Below, piece by piece: positions 6,020-8,006 of a stretch of 8,006 nucleotides of DNA. A program made the position numbers and the translations under genes. Location: positions 1 through 8,006 of the forward strand of contig SFMP01000176.1 in NCBI GenBank assembly GCA_004554395.1, in the 5' to 3' direction. Position 1 is the first letter of the stretch. The number at the start of each line of letters is the position of its first letter. The notes under the pieces are model-generated. The model made no database searches. It was not told the DNA's origin and saw only the letters and a list, made by a program, of their open reading frames with translations. The DNA comes from Myxococcales bacterium. GTDB lineage: Bacteria > Myxococcota_A > Bradymonadia > UBA4248.

Positions 6020-7218
6020 TACGAATCTTCGTGCGACGATTTTATCGTAGCATTTTCGCGGCGAATGAGGAAATCCGCAATGGCATCGAACGATGCTTGA
6101 ATGGCAGCTTTCTTTGGATTGAGCATGTAGGGGGTTCCTGCGTCGTTGTCGTTTTGCAACGCAATGTCGAGCGGAATCGAGGTGATGAGTTCTAGCCCGA
6201 GTTTTTGGCACATTTCTTTTGTGCGATTGCCAAAGATGCGAATCGATTTCGTCGTATCGAGTATTTTTCGAATCCGGTCGATCGTCTTTTTCGTCGCATC
6301 GTCGTCGGCGGCGACGGGAACTTGGTCGAGCAATTTGAGCACGCCTTCGCGTCCGTCCCAATCATACGTCGCCATATTTTCGACGACGCCCGCGATGGGC
6401 ACACCGTATGGCGAGAATACGCCGATTCCGCGTTTGACATCGGCCAAAGCGAGTTGCGAAGGCGTCGTGACGATGACGGCAGAATCGATTTCGACAGTTT
6501 GCAAAATCGACAAATACGTATCGCCCGTGCCCGGCGGCATGTCGATGACGAGTGCATCGTGCCCCGACCAATCGACTTCCCAAAGCAACTGATTGATGAC
6601 GCCCGACACCATGGGGCCGCGCCACATCAAAGGCTGGTCGTTTTCGATCATAAAACCGATGCTCAAAACCGACAAACCGTGAATCTGCGGCGGCATGATG
6701 AGGTTTCCGACGACGATTGGCGGCAAATCGCTGCCGACGAGTGCCGGAATACTCGGTCCATAGAGGTCGAGATCGAGCAACGCCACGCGTTTGCCTGCCT
6801 TTTGCAGAGCCAACGCCGTGTTGAGCGCGACCGTGCTCTTGCCTACGCCGCCTTTTGCCGAGCAAACGAGGTAGACATGGCCGACGCCGGGGATGCGCTT
6901 TTTCGGCTCCAATGCTTTATTTGCGCCATGCGCCCCGTGTCCACACGCCGCTTGCGGCTCGTCTTCGCCGTCGATGGCCAGTGTCAATATGCGCGCCTCG
7001 ACTTCGGGGAACTGTGCCACAATCGCCGAACGCATGTCGTCTTCGATGGCAAACCGGGCCTCCGCGGGATTCGCCTTTTCGACGGCAATCGTCACTTTCG
7101 CGACCGTCTTGCCATCGACTTCGTCGATCTCGACGCTGCGCACTTCTCGATCGCCGTGCAACGGCTTGTCTTCGTCGAACAAAATCGCATTTGCTATGTG
7201 TAAAATCGTGTCTTGCAT
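6019..7218 (-). CDS. mrp: Mrp/ApbC-type P-loop ATPase, Fe-S carrier family, lacking the CxxC motif
   Basis: 399 residues. Family members bind ATP and carry or deliver Fe-S clusters to cytosolic apoproteins. Residues 1-85 look like a degenerate MIP18/DUF59 domain, then a CGHGAHG linker (92-98). The ATPase has the deviant Walker A CSAKGGVGKST (119-129, Lys122 and Lys127), LDLDLYGPSIP (148-158), MWRGPMV (198-204), DMPPGTGD (226-233) and VENM (279-282). In canonical Mrp a CxxC follows VENM; here the segment 283-325 contains no Cys and is about 30 residues longer than expected, before IFGNRTKEM and SIPLDIALQNDNDAGTP resume the family pattern. Cys92, Cys119 and Cys337 are the only Cys. The ribosome binding site GGGGGA overlaps the nfu stop codon region and only nine bases separate the genes, so the two are co-transcribed and probably coupled. 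An apparently intact gene; carrier chemistry may differ. Confidence 0.93.
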   Translation of the reverse strand: MQDTILHIANAILFDEDKPLHGDREVRSVEIDEVDGKTVAKVTIAVEKANPAEARFAIEDDMRSAIVAQFPEVEARILTLAIDGEDEPQAACGHGAHGANKALEPKKRIPGVGHVYLVCSAKGGVGKSTVALNTALALQKAGKRVALLDLDLYGPSIPALVGSDLPPIVVGNLIMPPQIHGLSVLSIGFMIENDQPLMWRGPMVSGVINQLLWEVDWSGHDALVIDMPPGTGDTYLSILQTVEIDSAVIVTTPSQLALADVKRGIGVFSPYGVPIAGVVENMATYDWDGREGVLKLLDQVPVAADDDATKKTIDRIRKILDTTKSIRIFGNRTKEMCQKLGLELITSIPLDIALQNDNDAGTPYMLNPKKAAIQASFDAIADFLIRRENATIKSSHEDS

Positions 7219-7227
7219 CGTCTCCCC

Positions 7228-7470
7228 CTAGGCATTTTCGTCGTCAAACGTCACATCGCGCACGCTGCGCACATCGTCGGGGAAGAGCTCGACGAGCTTC
7301 GCCTCGACGCCATTCTGAATCGTGAGGTTTGCATGTGGGCACCCCTCACACGCTCCCGTCAGCCGCACCGACACGACGCGGTTAAAGTAATCGACGAATT
7401 CCAAATCGCCTCCATCGGCCTGTAGCATCGGGCGCAACGCATCCAATGCCTCGAGTATTGCCATTCGCAT
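7228..7470 (-). CDS. nfu: NifU C-terminal-domain (Nfu) iron-sulfur scaffold protein
   Basis: 80 residues, matching a stand-alone Nfu domain. Such proteins bind a [4Fe-4S] cluster at a dimer interface and pass it to target proteins. Visible signatures are LRPMLQADGGDLEFVDY (12-28) and VRLTGACEGCPHANLTIQNGVE (35-56), with the cluster-binding CxxC at Cys41 and Cys44. The C terminus is acidic. AGGA lies three bases before the ATG at 7470 and nine before an in-frame ATG at 7464, so the start may be either; the two differ by two residues. It is the first gene of a two-gene operon with mrp, a pairing that fits a scaffold handing clusters to a carrier ATPase. No strong promoter was identified upstream. 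Confidence 0.93.
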   Translation of the reverse strand: MRMAILEALDALRPMLQADGGDLEFVDYFNRVVSVRLTGACEGCPHANLTIQNGVEAKLVELFPDDVRSVRDVTFDDENA

Positions 7471-7526
7471 ATTTCCTCGCTGTTTTGCAAAAATTCACTA
7501 AAATCAATGCGTAAGCACAATTCGCC

Positions 7527-7540
7527 GGTGCTCGCGCACC
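7527..7540 (-). other. Small hairpin with GCGA loop in the nfu upstream region
   Basis: On the minus strand GGTGC-GCGA-GCACC forms a 5-bp stem closed by a GNRA-type loop, 57 bases before the nfu start. It could be part of the nfu leader. A short stem like this can occur by chance. Confidence 0.3.
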
Positions 7541-7584
7541 CGTGTTCTAGCACAAACCCCGCCCCACGTGTAGGAATGTTTTTG

Positions 7585-7656
7585 GGCGCCCTATTGCCCG
7601 TTGGGCAATACGGGCTTAGTGGCGCCCTATTGCCCGTTGGGCAATACGGGCTTTTG
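7585..7656 (-). repeat. Two-copy 36-bp tandem hairpin repeat
   Basis: Identical copies begin at 7585 and 7621 (period 36). Read on the minus strand each folds as GCCC-(G)-TATT-GCCC-AAC-GGGC-AATA-GGGC: three stacked stems of four pairs with one bulged G. The second plus-strand copy is followed by CTTTTG, a weak terminator-like tail for plus transcripts. The outer arms are identical to those of the 37-bp array at 7864. Confidence 0.9.
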
Positions 7657-7863
7657 TCATGATGTTTCAACAGAAAAAGTAAATGCGGTAGCCCCGGCAC
7701 AACGAAACACCAGTCGGTAAAATAACGCATGACTTCTCTTGTACTGATGCTAGCGCGATGTATGACAAGGTCATTGCAAACAGGTTCTATGAGGTAAAGC
7801 AAGGTACGTTCCCGCCGCCCGCGGCGCGACGCTGACGCAGTAGGTGCGCAAATTGGCAAAAAG
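7657..7863. other. Gap with no recognisable gene
   Basis: Only very short open frames without recognisable protein features are present, for example a 22-codon plus-strand frame starting at 7730 without a ribosome binding site. Together with 7471-7584 and the two arrays, the right end (7471-8006) is a 536-base stretch without a supported gene. A decayed gene cannot be excluded. Confidence 0.5.
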
Positions 7864-8006
7864 GAGCCCGTATTGAGCGCAAGCGAAATAGGGCGACCCA
7901 GAGCCCGTATTGAGCGAAAGCGAAATAGGGCGACCCAGAGCCCGTATTGAGCGCAAGCGAAATAGGGCGACCCAGAGCCCGTATTGAGCGCAAGCGAAAT
8001 AGGGCG
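7864..8006 (+). repeat. 37-bp tandem hairpin repeat (four copies, running off the window)
   Basis: Units start at 7864, 7901, 7938 and 7975 with an exact 37-bp period; the fourth is cut by the window edge. On the plus strand each folds as GCCC-(G)-TATT-[GA]-GC-GCAA-GC-[GA]-AATA-GGGC: Watson-Crick stems, a possible tandem G-A/A-G mismatch pair and a GNRA loop. The only difference between copies is in copy 2, where the loop is GAAA instead of GCAA, still GNRA. The linker CGACCCAGA separates units. It is not CRISPR, because the whole unit is conserved without spacers. Confidence 0.93.

Noticed and set aside
6205..7203. Long plus-strand open frame (332 codons) opposite mrp
   Set aside because: Antisense to a well-recognised Mrp ATPase; the translation is Arg/Asp/His-rich and matches nothing I know.
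7683..7730. Possible tRNA-like fold (ATGCG...CGCAT ends) in the right-hand gap
   Set aside because: Only the 5-base ends pair; no T-arm, anticodon arm or conserved tRNA bases could be found.
7359..7859. Minus-strand open frame (166 codons) running from the 7657-7863 gap through the 36-bp repeat into nfu
   Set aside because: It crosses a hairpin repeat (giving a repeated YCPTGNRAP peptide) and overlaps nfu in another frame; no ribosome binding site or domain.
7787..7993. Minus-strand frames with repeated SPYFAxAQYG-like peptides over the 37-bp array
   Set aside because: The 37-bp period is not a multiple of three, so the repeats are read in all three frames in turn; this is an artefact of a repeat lacking stop codons.
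7864..8006. CRISPR array
   Set aside because: The period suits a CRISPR repeat alone, but there are no unique spacers; whole units are tandemly identical. The same holds for the other three arrays.

Overview
The window looks like a piece of chromosome from a Gram-negative bacterium, most likely from the Myxococcota/Bradymonadota (former Deltaproteobacteria) side of the tree. This is inferred from two exported proteins built from tandem cysteine-rich modules, one with a lipoprotein signal and one a predicted hydrolase carrying CGxGxCDxGE...CPxDC repeats, and from the moderately GC-rich, Ser-TCG-rich coding style. No rRNA, tRNA, prophage, IS element or CRISPR array was recognised.

Layout, left to right. 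(1) 2-2653 (+): 3' part of a large secreted protein with Cys-rich modules, including an exact 72-bp tandem repeat at the window edge, followed by an alpha/beta-hydrolase (lipase/esterase-like) domain. (2) 2673-2843: five tandem hairpin units that act as tandem terminators for the converging cytidine deaminase gene cdd (2842-3243, -). (3) 3244-3597: a divergent promoter region with several dyads. (4) 3598-3783 (+): a 61-residue membrane protein. (5) 3849-3922: three back-to-back hairpins. (6) 3934-5271 (-): a lipoprotein with eight six-cysteine modules. (7) 5422-5709 (-): a small XRE-type HTH regulator upstream of it. (8) 5894-6019: four 34-bp hairpin repeats touching the stop codon of an Mrp/ApbC-type P-loop ATPase gene (6019-7218, -). 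(9) 7228-7470 (-): an Nfu (NifU C-terminal) Fe-S scaffold gene, in an operon with mrp. (10) 7471-8006: no recognisable gene, but a 36-bp x2 and a 37-bp x4 hairpin array.

Functionally, nfu-mrp is a compact Fe-S cluster assembly/delivery operon; the Mrp protein has lost the usual CxxC and carries an insertion in its place, while Nfu keeps its CxxC. cdd is pyrimidine salvage. The two Cys-rich exported proteins and the small membrane protein are envelope or secreted functions without a recognised pathway.

The most unusual signal is the set of four tandem hairpin arrays with nearly the same unit length (33-37 bp) but mostly different sequences. Two of them begin exactly at the stop codon of a minus-strand gene. 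Two others share identical outer arms with exchanged apical hairpins. Substitutions between units tend to preserve pairing or a GNRA-type loop, which points to structure being maintained in RNA.
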